Origin: Astragalus membranaceus | Lineage: Eukaryota; Streptophyta; Magnoliopsida; Fabales; Fabaceae | Reading direction: 5' to 3' | DNA length: 64,000 nucleotides | Assembly: GCA_039519185.1 (NCBI GenBank) | Contig: CM076849.1 | Location: forward strand, 103,435,077 to 103,499,076 | Shown: positions 22,055-34,531 of the stretch, in pieces | How positions within the stretch are numbered: the first letter of the stretch is position 1 | Layout: each line of letters opens with the position of its first letter | Translations under genes and position numbers: made by a program | The notes under the pieces: model-generated | Seen by the model: the letters and a program-made list of their open reading frames with translations, nothing else | Told to the model about the DNA's origin: nothing | The model's database searches: none

Positions 22055-23102
22055 TGCTCACCAGTTAGAAAAATTCCTGCAAAACGTTTGTTAGTTCCCA
22101 AGGAAACCATTGGTGTAGGTTCCACTTAACAGTTTAATGACTGGACACCAGTAGCAGAGAATTCAGCAACACAACCACTTCAGAATTATTAGGCACAACC
22201 GGCATGATATGGCCAATTTTACACAGCTGAATTTTTTTTTTCATTGCACCAAGTCATCTACCCTAGAGTTCCGTAGGTATTGACACAAATCTAGTGACAA
22301 TTAAGCAAGAAAAACTCATTGGGGCAATTTCGCAAACAGTTGGTTTGCATAGAAAAACTCATTTGGTCATTTTCACAAACACTTGGCCTACACAGAAATT
22401 TTCATTGAGGCTTTTTATCAAACACCTCTCTTACACTACCAAAAGTGGATATTTTCTACTAAATTGAATCACTGCCACAACACCAATTCAGAGGAATAAT
22501 CATCAATCATGCACCTTAGAGTGTGAGGCACAATCATCAATTCCTAATTTGTACTTCTAACCCCACAATTCGTATCCCCCCAAAATCACCCACATAACCA
22601 ATAAAATTTTTGAAATTTTATGCTTGAAATTGAAGATAAAGGTTACCTGGAGATGTTGCACGATGAAGGATTCGCTCCCAACGGTGGAAATTTACCACGC
22701 ACCGAGCAAGGAATCGTAAAAGGGGGAGGGGGATTCGTGTGCACAAAAGAAAAGGGAGGGGGTGTTACTGTTTTGGGCGTTAATTTAGAGCAACAGCTCT
22801 AAATTAACGTCGCATCGCGACGCGACAGGGGCTCATCGCGACGCGATGAGTGGCAGAAACATCTGCCTTGGAAAAATTGATCGCATCGCGACGCGACAGG
22901 GGCTCATCGCGACGCGATGAGTGGCAGAAACATCTGCCTTGGAAAAAAAATTATCCCGTCGCGATGTGTTACGTGACCCTTTTTTTATGGGAATAACCTG
23001 AATGCTTAAAATAAAATTAAAATAAATACTTGTTACCTCACTAGTGGGTTGCCTCCCACTCAGCGCTCCTTTAACGTCACTAGCTTTACGTCTTTTAGAC
23101 CC
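22055..23102 (-). other. Spacer between pol and the third ORF in Athila-2
   Basis: About 1 kb with no supported gene on either strand. It contains a tandem palindromic repeat at 22803-22945 and a pyrimidine-rich start. Confidence 0.65.
22803..22945. repeat. Two copies of an approximately 66-base unit with CGCGACGCGA palindromes
   Basis: Each unit holds GCATCGCGACGCGACAGGGG, then CTCATCGCGACGCGATGAG, then GTGGCAGAAACATCTGCC, giving three nested inverted repeats per unit. The same CGCGACGCGA word occurs in the LTRs of this element (18836-18905 and 29578-29662). Confidence 0.85.
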
Positions 23103-26030
23103 TTATGGGTCTCTCAGCCTGAGAACCGTTTGAGCTTTATCCACCGCATCACCAAGGTAGGGCTTGAGTCTTTGTCCATTGACCTTAAAAGATCTTTTGG
23201 ACTCTGGCTCTTCCACTTCTATTGCTCCGTACAGTGTCACTTCTTTAACAACAAAGGGTCCTGACCACTTGGATTTCAACTTCCCTAGAAACAACTTGAG
23301 TCTCGAGTTAAACAACAGCACCTGTTGTCCAGGATGAAATTCTTTTCTTGAAATGTGCTTGTCATGGTACACCTTCATTTTCTCTTTGTAGATCCTGTTG
23401 TTCTCGTATGCATGCAGGCGCATCTCATCTAACCCATGAAGTTGCAGGATCCTCTTTTCTCCACTTAATGCGGGGTCAAAATTCAAGAATTTCAACGCCC
23501 AATATGCTTTATGTTCAAGTTCAACCGGCAAATGACAAGATTTGCCATAAACCAATTGGTAAGGAGACATACCTAAGGGTGTCTTATAAGCTGTCCTGTA
23601 TGCCCACAGTGTATCATCTACCTTCACTGCCCAATCCTTCCTTGAGCTCCCCACAGTCTTCTCTAATATTCTTTTAATTTCTCTGTTTGACACCTCTACC
23701 TGACCATTGCACTGAGGATGATAAGGGGTTGACACTTTATGCTTTACACTATACCTGGATAGTACATTACTAAGCTGAGTGTTACAAAAATGACTAACCC
23801 TATCACTGATCAAGACTCTTGGTACACCAAATCTTGAGAAAATATTTTTCTTAACAAATTTGACCACTGTTTGGGAATCATTTTTCGAAGTGGCAATGGC
23901 TTCCACCCATTTAGAAACATAGTCCACCGCCACCAAGATATATTGACAAGAATGAGATGGTGGGAAGGGTCCCATGAAGTCAATTCCCCAACAATCAAAC
24001 AATTCTACTTCAAGTATAGGGTTCAATGGCATCTCCCCCTTACGTGAAATGTTGCCAGTCCTCTGGCGCTTATGACAACTTTTAACATGATTTTGCGCAT
24101 CCTTAAAGAGGGATGGCCAATTAAAATCAGATTGGAGTACATTTGCAGCTGTGTGTTCCCCATTGTAGTGACTTCCACATGGAGAATCATGACAATGCCA
24201 TAAAATCTGTTGACTTTCACTACCAGAAACGCATCTTCTAAGAAGTCCATCCGTCCCAACCTTGAAGAGAAAGGGGTCATCCCAAAGGTAATGTTGGACA
24301 TCGTGGAGGAACTTCTTCTTTTGTTGCCATGTGAAGTCTTCAGGGACCGTGCCGCCTGCCTTGTAATTTGCTATGTCGGCAAACCACGGTCTTTCTTCAA
24401 TTGCAAACAACTTCTCATCGGGGAACTCTTCATGGATTTCTTTCTCCCGAGCAGTCACCTCTTTGTTTTCCAGCCTAGACAAATGATTTGCGACCACATT
24501 CTCGCTCCCCTTTTTGTCCTTGATCTCCAAGTCGAATTCCTGCAAAAGCAAAATCCAACTAAGGAGTCGAGGCTTAGACTCGCCCTTGGTTAGCAGATAT
24601 TTTATTGCAGCATGGTCAGTAAAAACGATCACTTTGGATCCAACCAAATAGGAACGAAATTTTTTCAATGCAAATACGATGGCTAGCAGTTCTTTCTCAG
24701 TTGTTGCATAGTGCACCTGATTTTCATTTAAGACCTTGCTAGCATAATATATGGCATGAAAAAATTTCTCTGATCTCTTCCCCAGCACAGCACCCACTGT
24801 GTAATCACTGGCATCACACATGAGCTCAAAGGGAATATCCCAGTTTGGGGCTACAATGACGGGAGCAGAAATCAGTTTTTTCTATAATACATTAAAAGCA
24901 CAAAGACAGTCATTATAAAAGACAAATTCATTCTCCTTAACAAGTAGATTGCTTAAAGGTTTTGCAATCTTGGAGAAGTCTTTTATGAAACGTCGATAGA
25001 ATCGGGCGTGTCCTAAAACACTTCTCACTCCTTTTACATTCAGAGGAGGAGGTAACTTTTCTATCACTTCAATTTTTGCTTGGTCAACCTCGATGCCTTT
25101 TGCCGAGATCTTATGGCCAAGAACAATTCCTTCTTGGACCATAAAGTGACACTTTTCCCAATTCAAAACTAGACTGGTTTCGGTGCATCTCTTCAAAACT
25201 GCATCAAGATTAGACAAACAAGAATCATAGCACGGTCCAAAAACAGAAAAGTCATCCATAAATACCTCAATAGCATTTTCCATCATATCAGAGAATATAG
25301 AAAGTATGCACCTTTGAAAAGTCGCAGGAGCATTGCATAAACCGAAGGGCATCCTCCGATATGCAAACACGCCAAACGGACATGTAAAAGCGGTCTTCTC
25401 TTGATCTTCGGGATCAACTGCTATTTGGTTGTACCCAGAGTATCCATCCAGGAAGCAATAAAAAGCTTGTCCAGCTAATCTTTCCAGCATCTGATCCATG
25501 AATGGTAATGGGAAGTCGTCCTTCCGAGTGGCTTGGTTTAGCCTCCGGTAGTCAATGCACATCCTCCAACCTGTGACTGTGCGAGTGGGAATTAGCTCAT
25601 TCTTCTCAGTTTTAACCACTGTCATACCACCTTTCTTGGGAACCACATGAACCGGACTCACCCACGAACTGTCTGAAATGGGATAAATCATCCCAGCATC
25701 TAAGAGCTTCAAGATTTCTTTCCTCACCACATCTTTCATGGTAGAATATAATCTTCGTTGTGGTTGAATCACCGGTTTGAATTCTTGCTCGAGCTTGATC
25801 TTATGCATGCAAAAAGTCGGGCTAATCCCCTTAAGGCCGGAGATAGTCCAACCTAGAGCAATTTTGTTACTTCTCAACACCCTCATCAGTTTGTGCTCTT
25901 CCAATTTAGTCAAAGAACTACTGATGATGGCTGGATATCGATCATCACTCCCAAGGAATACGTACTTCAGATGGGAGGGGAGTTGCTTCAATTCTGGAGT
26001 TCCCTTTTCTGGACTCTCCCCCCTACTCAA
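23103..26030 (-). pseudogene. pol: Athila-2 pol: RT / RNaseH / integrase with one stop
   Basis: Reads leftward from 26030. RT has WRMCIDYRRLN, FLDGYSGYNQI, MPFGLCNAPATFQRC and active site FMDDF. One TAG at 24882-24884 interrupts the RT-RNaseH link; the same frame continues to 23103. RNaseH has CDASD, E in TTEKELLA and the FTDHAAIKY segment. Integrase has D in GIDFMGP, D in LISDR and E in GQVEVSNRE. The zinc region reads SCHKRQRTG where the family has a second Cys (CxxC), so a Cys-to-Arg change is likely. HLPVELEHKAYWALKFLNFD marks the Athila clade. Without the stop it would be about 975 residues. Confidence 0.93.
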
Positions 26031-28550
26031 CTCTTCTTTTTTCTTGAAGACCCTTTCTACCTGGGAAGCTTCAAACTGTCGATAGAGTTTACAATTACTC
26101 TACCCAGTTCTCATTTAACCCCTCATTAGAGTTTACAATTACTTTCTCTAATGGAGGAGAGGGTGAATCATGTCTGAAAGTTTCTTGCACTGAGTCTTCA
26201 ATCACATCCACCCTAAAACATTTACCTTGGTCATCCGGGTGGCGGATAGCTTCAAAATCGTTAAAAGTCACCTTCTCATCTTGGAACCTTAGAATTAGCT
26301 TACCCTGTTGTACATCTATCAAAGCTCTCCCAGTGGCTAAAAATGGTCTACCAAGGAGAAGTGGTACCTCTGCATCTTCCTCCATGTCAAGAATCACAAA
26401 ATCAACAGGAAATAAAAATTTATCAACTCTTACCAAAACATCTTCCAAGACTCCATAAGGGTGCTTTATGGATCTATCAGCCAGTTGCAAAGACATCCTC
26501 GTTGGCTTCACCTCACCTCCTCCAAGCTTCTTCAACATAGACAAGGGCATTAGATTAATGCTTGCTCCCAGATCACAAAGAGCCTTGCCTATTGTCAAGT
26601 TACCAATTGTGCAAGGTATGGTGAAACTTCCGGGATCTTTCAACTTTGGAGGAAGTTTCCTTTGGATAATGGCACTAGACTCTTTAGTTAGAGCCACAGT
26701 TTCATCTTCCTTGAATCTCCTCTTCTTAGTTAACAATTCCTTCATAAACTTTGCATAAATGGGCATTTGCTCTAAAGCTTCTGCAAAAGGAATGTTGATT
26801 TGGAGACGGGAAAAGATCTTCATGAACTTAGTGAATTGCTCTTCCTTCTCTTTCTTTTTATTCAAAGTTGGATAGGGCAACTTCACGTATGGTGGGATCA
26901 CTTGGGTCTTCTCTCTCATCTCACTTTTGTGTTTTTGACTCTTTTTTTCTTTTTCTTTTTCACTCAACTCATTTTCAACCTCTTCATGTTTCTTTTTCAA
27001 CTCCTCCCTCAACCTCTCAATTTCATTGCTTTCCTCTCTAGGCTTGGTTTGAGTCACTTCAACGGGATTCAACTCCTTACCACTCATCAATGAAAGAGCT
27101 TTGCAAATCTCATTCTTAGGGTTATCAATAGTGCTAGCAGGAAAGCCACTATTAGAAGTTTCAGCAAGCTGCTTTGACAATTGACCAATTTGAATCTCCA
27201 AGTTCTTCATTGAAGCCTCATGATTTTTCTCCATATTCTTCATAGCTTGTTCTTGGGATTGGAAAGTGTTCTTGGTCATTTGCATGAACTGTGTCAAAGC
27301 ATCTTCCAAACGGGAATGATTCTTTTGTTGTTGAGCAGGTGCTTGAGACTGCTGTTGGTTTGAACCTGAGGCCTCATTATTGTTCTTCCAAGAGAAGTTG
27401 GGATGATTCTTCCACCCAGGATTGTAGGTGTTAGAAAACAGGTTCCCACCTTGTTTTTGAAAGTTTCCCATATAGCTGGCCTGTTTAATAGTTTCTCCAT
27501 GAGTTGCACAATCACCCTCGTGAGGTTCTCTACCACAATAGTTGCACCCACCCGGTTGCACTGCTTGAGCGGTTGCTTGAGTTTTTGCACTAACTTCACA
27601 AGTTGTAGTTAATTGCTTAGTAAGAGCTTCAATCAGCATAGGCATTAGCTTTTGTTGGGCCAACACAACACTGTTAGAGTCCAACTCCAACACACCCTTT
27701 TTACCTACGGCTCCACGATCATTTTGAATCATGTACTCATTCGAAGCCATGTCTTCTACCAGCTGTTTTGCTTCCTCCCAGGTTTTAGTACCTAAAGATC
27801 CTCCTGCTGAGGCATCTAACATCATCCTGGTCTGAGGTCGCAATCCATGACAAAAAGTTTGCAACTGCAGAAAATCATCAATACCATGCCCTGGACATTT
27901 TTTAACAACAGTTTAAATCTCTCCCAGGAGTCATATAGGGATTCCGAATCCCCTTGTTCAAAATTTGAGATTTCTGCCCTTTTCTTGATGAACTTTGAGA
28001 TTGGGAAGAACCTTTCCAAGAACTTATTTTCCAGATCACTCCATGTATTGACAGCTCCTCCTGGGATCGAATTTAACCAATCCTTTGCCCGACCCGTTAA
28101 GGTGAATTGAAACAGTCGCATTTTCTTGGAGTTTTCATCAACTCCCTCAGAATGTGTGGTTCCACAAATTTCATAGAACTGGAACAAGTGTTGGTTGGGG
28201 TCTTCCGCATCTGACCCTGAAAATTGCTCTGATTTCAAGGCGGTGAGAACAGAAGACTTGACGTCAAATGAAACAGCTCCCACAGGTTGGAAGGTATAGG
28301 CTTGAGCGCCCTGATTTATTCTCCCAAAGTCCGTGAGAGTGCGCCTTGGAGGAATTGGTGGTGGATTTGCAGCCATTACTACCTCTTGTGTTGGGGAATC
28401 CTCCGGAATAGAAGTTGAAACTGAGTAGCCCTGCGACTCTCTCTGAGCTTGTTGCTTTGCTAGCTTAGCTTGCTTCCGATTTGCCCCTGCTGACTTTTCA
28501 ATCTCTGGGTCAAACAACAAATCTTGTGAATTCTTGCCCCGCATAAACAA
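26031..28550 (-). pseudogene. gag-pro: Athila-2 gag-protease with one frameshift
   Basis: Starts at ATG 28550. The capsid domain includes WLNSIPGGAVNTW and FLERFFPISK (retrotransposon gag). The frame shifts by one near 27890 and continues 27864-26095. After a coiled coil (NMEKNHEASMKNLE) and an acidic Lys/Glu region, a protease domain follows, with FTIPCTIGN, catalytic-type LCDLGASINLMP (D-L-G in place of D-S/T-G, usual in Athila as I recall) and LLGRPFLATG. A second one-base shift near 26090 separates it from pol, or this is the natural gag-pol junction. Confidence 0.9.
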
Positions 28551-28690
28551 ATCTCTGAAACATTAAACAAACCGTCAACAAGTCCTATAACGTCACTGGG
28601 TAACAGAATTATAAGAATAGAAACAAAAATATAAAAACAAAAATTGCTAAGAATTAACTCCTTTGCCTTGTTGATAATGAAATCAATAAT

Positions 28691-28707
28691 CCCCCACAAC
28701 GGTGCCA
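28691..28707 (-). promoter_or_regulatory. Primer binding site (tRNA-Asp-like) of Athila-2
   Basis: On the reverse strand TGGCACCGTTGTGGGGG lies just after the right-hand LTR. It differs from the Athila-1 site by three C-to-T/G-to-A type changes, consistent with decay by cytosine deamination. Confidence 0.75.
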
Positions 28708-28713
28708 AAAACT

Positions 28714-29920
28714 TGTTAGGATTTCGGCAAGTGTACCGAATCGTTGCAAGTAATAGTAAATTGGTAAGAACCTATAGTCGTATCCACAGGGATTGAGAGT
28801 TATTATCAATAAGCAAGTATATTAATTCTTAGGATTAGAACAATTGAAAATAGTATTTGAGATTTATCGTAACCGAAAAAATAACAAATGACTGGTAATA
28901 GAAATAAGAGTATAAGGCGATTAGGGATCGAATCCTCTCCTTTATGCTATCATGTAACGAACCTTCAATCGATTTCAATTAATTACTCAATTTAACAGAC
29001 TCAATTCAATTATAGATTAAGGGCAATCCCTTGCCTCATGACCCCTTTTCTCTAATGGGAAACCCTAATTCCTTAAGCGAATCACCACTAGACAAAGCAT
29101 TTAAACGCAAGAATTGACGAGTTCACAAATCCAATCCATATTCCTATGATCATCAAGTTTGTGACCTAAAACCCTAATGTCCGGTAAACATACCCATTTC
29201 CCAATGGTGAACATAAAGCCTAAATCAATACAATTATCATGCGCGATTGTATAGCATTACGAACGAAGGTAAAGGCAATAGATAAATTGAATAACAACTG
29301 AATCGATTAGAACAAGGGTTCACATAATAGTATTGGGGAGATTCATCTCTCCCTAACCCTAAAAGATTAGTTACACATCATCAATGGAATAAAAGATAAG
29401 ATTAAGAAAGAATTACACAAAGAGGAGTACATGAGATCCTTCAATTCCTTGTTCCCAAGTGTAGAGAAGCTCCCAAAATCGCTCCTAGCTACTGCTCAAA
29501 ACCCTATTCTCGCATCCAAGACGAAGTGCCCTTTCTTTTCTCAGAATTTCGCATAAAATGCTCACTTTCTGCCAACGGTCGCGACACGACCCGACCCCAT
29601 CGCGACGCAATGGTGCTAAAAATTTGCTGTTTCGCGACGCGAAGCCTCTGCGTCGCGACGTGAAGGCTAACCGAAACTTCTCCTTCTTTTCTCTGATGCA
29701 CCACTAGGCAAGTGTCTGGTTCGCTAGTTGACGCCACATCAAATTGAAGGTCTTCCATTGCAGTTGGCACTAGGGATGAGGGAAATAGCTTACAATTCAA
29801 ACCTAATACATCAATCTAAATCTACGCTAATTCCCCTGACAATTTACTGAATTACAATCAAATCACAGCAATTTTGGTTCTAAAACTGAACAACATTATA
29901 CATATGACTATGAGTCAACA
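28714..29920 (-). repeat. 5' LTR of Athila-2 (right copy)
   Basis: 1207 bases, TGTTAGGATTTCG to GAGTCAACA on the + strand, then TSD CACCA. Nearly the same as 17985-19158. Confidence 0.94.
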
Positions 29921-29925
29921 CACCA

Positions 29926-30471
29926 ACAGAAGACCCGCACACCCATCTTAGAAACTTCTTGAGGGTGGCAGACTCAGTAATTTGTAATGGTGTCACTCCT
30001 GATGCAATTAGAGTGAGATTGTTTCCATGGTCATTGGCTGACAAGGCATCTGCTTGGCTAGACTCTCAACCTGCTGAGTCAATTACCACTTGGGATCAAC
30101 TGAAGCAAAAATTCTTGACCAAATATTTTCCTCCAGGTAAGACTACTAAGATCCGAGGTGCAATAATCAGCTTTGCTCAACTCGAGCAAGAATCTTTACA
30201 TGAAGCTTGGGAAAGATTTCAAGACTTACTCCGAAGTTGTCCACATCATGGATTTGAGAAGTGGCAATTGCTTGAATATTTTTCCAACGGATTATCTTCT
30301 CAAAATAGGTGAATTGTTAATATGGCTTGTGGCGGCTCTCTAATGAATGGAGAACCTGCGATAGTATATGACCTAATTGCAGAGATAGCAGCCGATAATG
30401 CCCAATGGGAGATAAGTGACAGACACATCAAGAAATCAGCTGGGATGTACAAGGTTGAAGATGACACTAGT
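29926..30471 (+). pseudogene. gag: Athila-1 gag, middle fragment
   Basis: Continues in frame from 17984. It holds the core of the retrotransposon gag domain (RLFPWSLADKASAWL, ITTWDQLKQKFLTKYFPP, ESLHEAWERFQDLLR). One TGA at 30310-30312 follows LSSQNR; the frame stays open afterwards through CGGSLMNGEP to DDTS, where element C cuts it at 30472. The protein resumes at 35813 in the same frame. Confidence 0.88.
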
Positions 30472-31298
30472 TGATGAGAACCTATCATGGGCTTGCTGTC
30501 CAATTTTAATTACCCTAATTTTATTTTAAGTTGTGATAAAAGTGCATGTGACCAACTGATATATTTGGGATCAAGGCACTAAGTTATTTCATTTCAAGTT
30601 ATTTTTTTAGTGTGTTTAATCCACTTCAAGTGGTGTGTGTGTGGCGCATATTTGTGAGAATTGATGGCGTCAACAAACTTGCTGATCAAGGAAGGCAAAC
30701 TTGCTCACCAAGCAAACTTGCTAATCAAGAAAGGCAATCAAAGGAAAAAGAAATTGCAAGATCCTAATCATTAATGGCGCATTCAATGCCAAATCAACTA
30801 GGATATTTTCTTAATTGTTTTGACTAGTATTCTTGTAATTTTTGGGTACCCTTTATTTCTTTTCCTTTGTATTCAGCAAGAACCTCCCTTATTATAAATA
30901 GGCAGTTTAAGTGTCAATGAAATTTTAAGAAAGACTTTGTCAAAGATTTTGAGTTCATACTCCTTGGTTCTGGATTGGACCAGTTTACTCGATCTTATCA
31001 AGAATTCTTTTTCTTGTGGTGATCCTCACACTCATAGGCTTATCCTTGTCTTGGATTAGACTAAGGTGGCACCCCTAATCTTCACACCCATCTTCTTCAC
31101 GTATTAAACAAGAGTTTATTTCTTTTGTTTAGCTTAAATCTGTTCCAATATTATCCGTCACATAATCCACGAAATTCATATCATTTCTTTCCCATATTCC
31201 ATCCATCTTAAACCCAAAAATACAAAAATATAAGTCACAACCAGAATCTATACTGAAAGTCAAAGAAATGGCCAATTTCCACAACAAGGAGGCCATCA
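30472..31298 (+). repeat. 5' LTR of element C
   Basis: 827 bases. A TATA-like TTATAAATAG lies near 30892-30902, followed by the TTCTTGTGGTGATCC motif near 31010. I count about 19 differences from the 3' LTR by eye. Confidence 0.93.
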
Positions 31299-31299
31299 T

Positions 31300-31317
31300 T
31301 TGGTATCAGAGCAAGGT
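31300..31317 (+). promoter_or_regulatory. Primer binding site (initiator tRNA-Met) of element C
   Basis: TGGTATCAGAGCAAGGTT, complementary to the 3' end of initiator tRNA-Met, starts two bases after the LTR. Confidence 0.9.
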
Positions 31318-31389
31318 TCGAATTGGACCTTTGTTTAAGAAATTCTAGGTTTTGTTTACCATTTTTATTGCATGACTTCTTAGGAAAAA

Positions 31390-31923
31390 ATGAGTGGAGA
31401 ACATATTCCTAGTGGCGAACTTCTCATGGTGAGGAGGTTGTTAGGAAATTTCGTGAAGGAGGAAGATACAACTCAAAGAGAGAATATCTTTCAAACAAGA
31501 TGCGTAGTGCAAGAAAAGGTATGTTCTCTAATTATTGATGGAGGAAGTTTTACTAATGTTGCTAGCACACGTTTAGTTTCTAAACTTCATTTGGTAACTA
31601 CACCTCACCCTAAGCCTTACAAACTTCAGTGGCTTAATGATAGTGTTGAAACGATTGTGAATGAACAAGTTGAGGTGTGTTTTTCAATTGGTAGGTATGA
31701 GGATGTAGTGATGTGTGATGTGGTGCCTATGGAGGCTAGTCATGTATTGTTAGGGAGGCCTTTGCAATTTGATAAGAAGGCTAGTCATGAAGGGCATACC
31801 AACATATATTCTTTTGTGCATCAAGGTAAAAGGATCATACTTGTTCCTCTGAGTCTAAGTGAGGCGAGAGATGATAAAATTGAATTGAGAGAAAAGTGTG
31901 AAAAAGAAAAAAAAACGAAATAG
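31390..31923 (+). CDS. Retropepsin-like protein, sole enzymatic domain of element C
   Basis: About 177 residues from ATG 31390. RENIFQTRC leads to VCSLIIDGGSFTNVAST, an aspartic protease loop with DGG in the catalytic position, and later ASHVLLGRPLQFD. These match the protease region of plant chromovirus-type pol, which would normally run on into RT. Here it ends in a lysine-rich tail and TAG at 31921. The open frame is otherwise intact, though activity is doubtful because the usual D-S/T-G has become D-G-G. Confidence 0.75.
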   Translation: MSGEHIPSGELLMVRRLLGNFVKEEDTTQRENIFQTRCVVQEKVCSLIIDGGSFTNVASTRLVSKLHLVTTPHPKPYKLQWLNDSVETIVNEQVEVCFSIGRYEDVVMCDVVPMEASHVLLGRPLQFDKKASHEGHTNIYSFVHQGKRIILVPLSLSEARDDKIELREKCEKEKKTK

Positions 31924-32027
31924 AAAAAGAAAAAGAAATAGAGGATAAAAATGTTATTATTGATTATTGTTATAATCCTAACCTTTTTCCCAGTTTTGAT
32001 GATTTTATTATCAAGAATGTTGTGGAT
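31924..32027 (+). other. Element C internal region, left of the solo LTR
   Basis: Reads on in frame after the TAG (FDDFIIKNVVD) and is cut within the codon after GTG at TSD TGGAT (32023-32027). It continues at 34532 in frame with DIPKEEA. Confidence 0.65.
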
Positions 32028-34531
32028 TGTATCACCCCTTTTCTAATAACCTTACTATTTAATAAAATCAGAGTTTCTTTTTTTTTTTCTTTGAAAACAT
32101 ATTAAGCGAGTGCTACACTTACTCCATAAAAATCAAGAGCTTCAATTTCCATAGTTCAATTAAAACCACAAGATACATAGCACCATAACAAGGAAAACCG
32201 TTTAGTTTACATCCACTAAACACAGTCACTACCAGCAGCGGAATAATAATTAAGTTCGAAAACAAAACAATACATCACCAAAAATGGTCTAACAGTATAA
32301 AGACAATAACATTAAAACATAAGACTCCCCCCGGTGCTACGTATCAGAGCATGACACTTCCTACCAAACGAAGGTATAAGGTAACCTTCACTCGTTATTA
32401 CCTGCACGTTGCCGACATAAGAAGCAACATAAAGGCAGTAGGGTGAGTCTCTTTTCATAATTAATAACATATGGGAATAAGCATTGCATAGGAAAAGGGA
32501 ACTAGACACACCAATTCACAACAAAGGCAATAACCATATCACAATTACATTCACCAAACAACAATGCAAAAAGGTATGGTTATGCATGAAATGCAACCCA
32601 AACTCCACGGGCACATGCATGTCGGATCCGTCACCAAATACAAATAGGCCGTAGCCTCTGCTCACCAAATAAAACTAGGCCGAAGCCTCTGCTCACCAAT
32701 AATGCACATGTTTCATGAGATGCTATGGGAATGCATCACAACACGCCACAATTCAATCAAATTCACCATTTTAATTCATATACTCACCATAGTGCATTAA
32801 TCAGCTCACCAAATTAAAATTAGGCCGAAACCTCTGCTCACCAATCTCACCATAGCACACTCACCAATTCAGCCCACCACTCACACCAACACCAATTTCA
32901 ATTAGGCAAATTTAGGATATTGACACGACATAGGGAAAGTAGATAGAAATTGTCATTTGGGCACTTGAACACTTCAGCCCAGAAAATACCAGTAAAATAA
33001 ATCATTTTTGTATAAAATTGGAACATTTGGATAGACATCGAAATTAGCTTCGAAACGCATTTTGAACCGTTAAATTTGGATAACCGAGTCAAAAGTTATG
33101 ATTAAAACAAAATCGGAAAAATACTTAGACATTCTGAAAAACTGGCGCCCAGCAAAACTGGCGCAGGGCGCCTGGCGAAACTGGCGCGGCGCCTGGCAAA
33201 ACTGGCGCTGGGCGCCTGACAAAACTGGCGCAGGGCGCCTAGCAAAACTGGCGCTGGGCGCCTGACAAAACTGGCGCAGGGCGCCTAGCAAAACTGGCGC
33301 TGGGCGCCTGGCAAAACTGGCGCAGCGCCTAGCAAAACTGGCGCTGGGCGCCTGGCAAAACTGGCGCAGGGCGCCTAGCAAAACTGGCACTGGGCGCCTG
33401 GCAAAACTGGCGCAGCGCCTAGCAAAACTGGCGCTGGGCGCCTGGCAAAACTGGCGCAGCGCCTAGCAAAACTGGCGCTGGGGAACACAGCCCCCAGGCA
33501 CAAGGCACCTAAGGCCAACATGCAAGAAAACTCATTTTACTTCGAAATTGATTTTGCACGAGCCAAATACTCAGAATATGAGAACTCAATAAAAATTTTG
33601 TCAAAAAGTGAATAGAATTTTTGGCGCCCATGCACTAGGCGCCTAGTGAAAACACGCAACCCAACTATTTTGGTGCCCAAAATCATTTTGCACGAGCCAT
33701 TTTACTTGAATATGAAAACCTGAAACCAAATTTTACAAAACAATCACCAGAACATTGGGGCCCTTGGCGCCCATGACACAAGCACCTAGCGCCAAAACTG
33801 GCAGCACAGTGACACAGAACACAGCAACACAGGGCAACAGAAACAGCAACACAGTGGCAACACAGTGGCAGAATTTCCAGCAACACACACACACCTAGGG
33901 CGCCTAAGGCTCCATCATTCCAATTGCGTACAATTTCAACACAAATCAAACATCTCTTTGCACAATTAAAAATTCAGCATAGCACAACATCACAATATAC
34001 CAATCGTTCATAGAAAATCACCCTAGGACCTAATCCTAAGCATTACTAATTCGCATAAGGTATTAAAGATAAAAAGAGGATCCCCTAACCTTTAGGAATT
34101 CGAAATGCAAGGCACCCCTCCAAGAAAATCACCAACAATTTCTTCTCCCTTGCTTGAGCTTCCACCAAATGCCTTCTCTTCCCTTTGTTTTTCTTCAAAA
34201 CCGTAGCTCCCTCCTTCTTTTCTCTCAACCCGTAGCCTCCTCTCTCTCTCCCTTTCTATTCTTTTTCTTTCTTTTGGCACACAAATGAGCTAAGCCTAAT
34301 TTTCTAGCTTAAGTATGATTGGGCTTGGATCACGGGCTTTCTTCCACCACTTAAGCCCGAACGCTACACACCCCCCCTCAAAATAATTATTTCCAACCCA
34401 ACTAAGGCTCACATATAGTAACACCTATAATTATTTTATTAAGTAATAAATAATAATTATATTATTATTTCTACCACTCAATTTCATTTAATTAATCAAA
34501 TAAATTAATCTATTATTTTTGGGGCGTTACA
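32028..34531 (-). mobile_element. Solo LTR (2504 bases) inside element C
   Basis: On the + strand TGTATCACCCC to GGGGCGTTACA, i.e. TGTAACGCCCC...TGATACA on the reverse strand, with TSD TGGAT on both sides (32023-32027 and 34532-34536). There is no coding content; frames such as 33070-33390 come from a minisatellite. AT-rich at the right, GC-rich in the middle (33142-33484). Orientation is inferred from TGTAACGCCCC being the usual LTR start in such elements. Confidence 0.85.
33142..33484. repeat. GGCGCC minisatellite (23-base monomers) in the solo LTR
   Basis: About 15 units of the type CAAAACTGGCGC plus AGGGCGCCTAG or TGGGCGCCTGG alternate, giving a 46-base dimer, with some units shortened to CGCAGCGCCTAG. 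Each carries the palindrome GGCGCC. CpG-dense in AT-rich surroundings. Degenerate GGCGCC words continue to about 33780. Confidence 0.92.

Larger units (their letters stand above)
17985..29920 (-). mobile_element. Athila-type retrotransposon Athila-2, inserted in Athila-1 gag
   Basis: LTRs read on the + strand TGTTAGGATTTCG...GAGTCAACA. The TSD is CACCA (17980-17984 and 29921-29925). Genes run right to left: gag-protease, RT/RNaseH/integrase, then a third ORF of the type found 3' of pol in Athila. The primer site is next to the right-hand LTR and the polypurine tract next to the left-hand one, confirming minus orientation. 11.9 kb. Few breaks: one frameshift in gag, one between protease and RT, one stop in pol and one frameshift in the third ORF. 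Younger-looking than Athila-1. Confidence 0.95.

Noticed and set aside
33070..33390. 106-residue repeated Ala/Phe/Gln frame on the - strand
   Set aside because: It is the GGCGCC minisatellite translated; all frames are open because the unit length and composition avoid stops.
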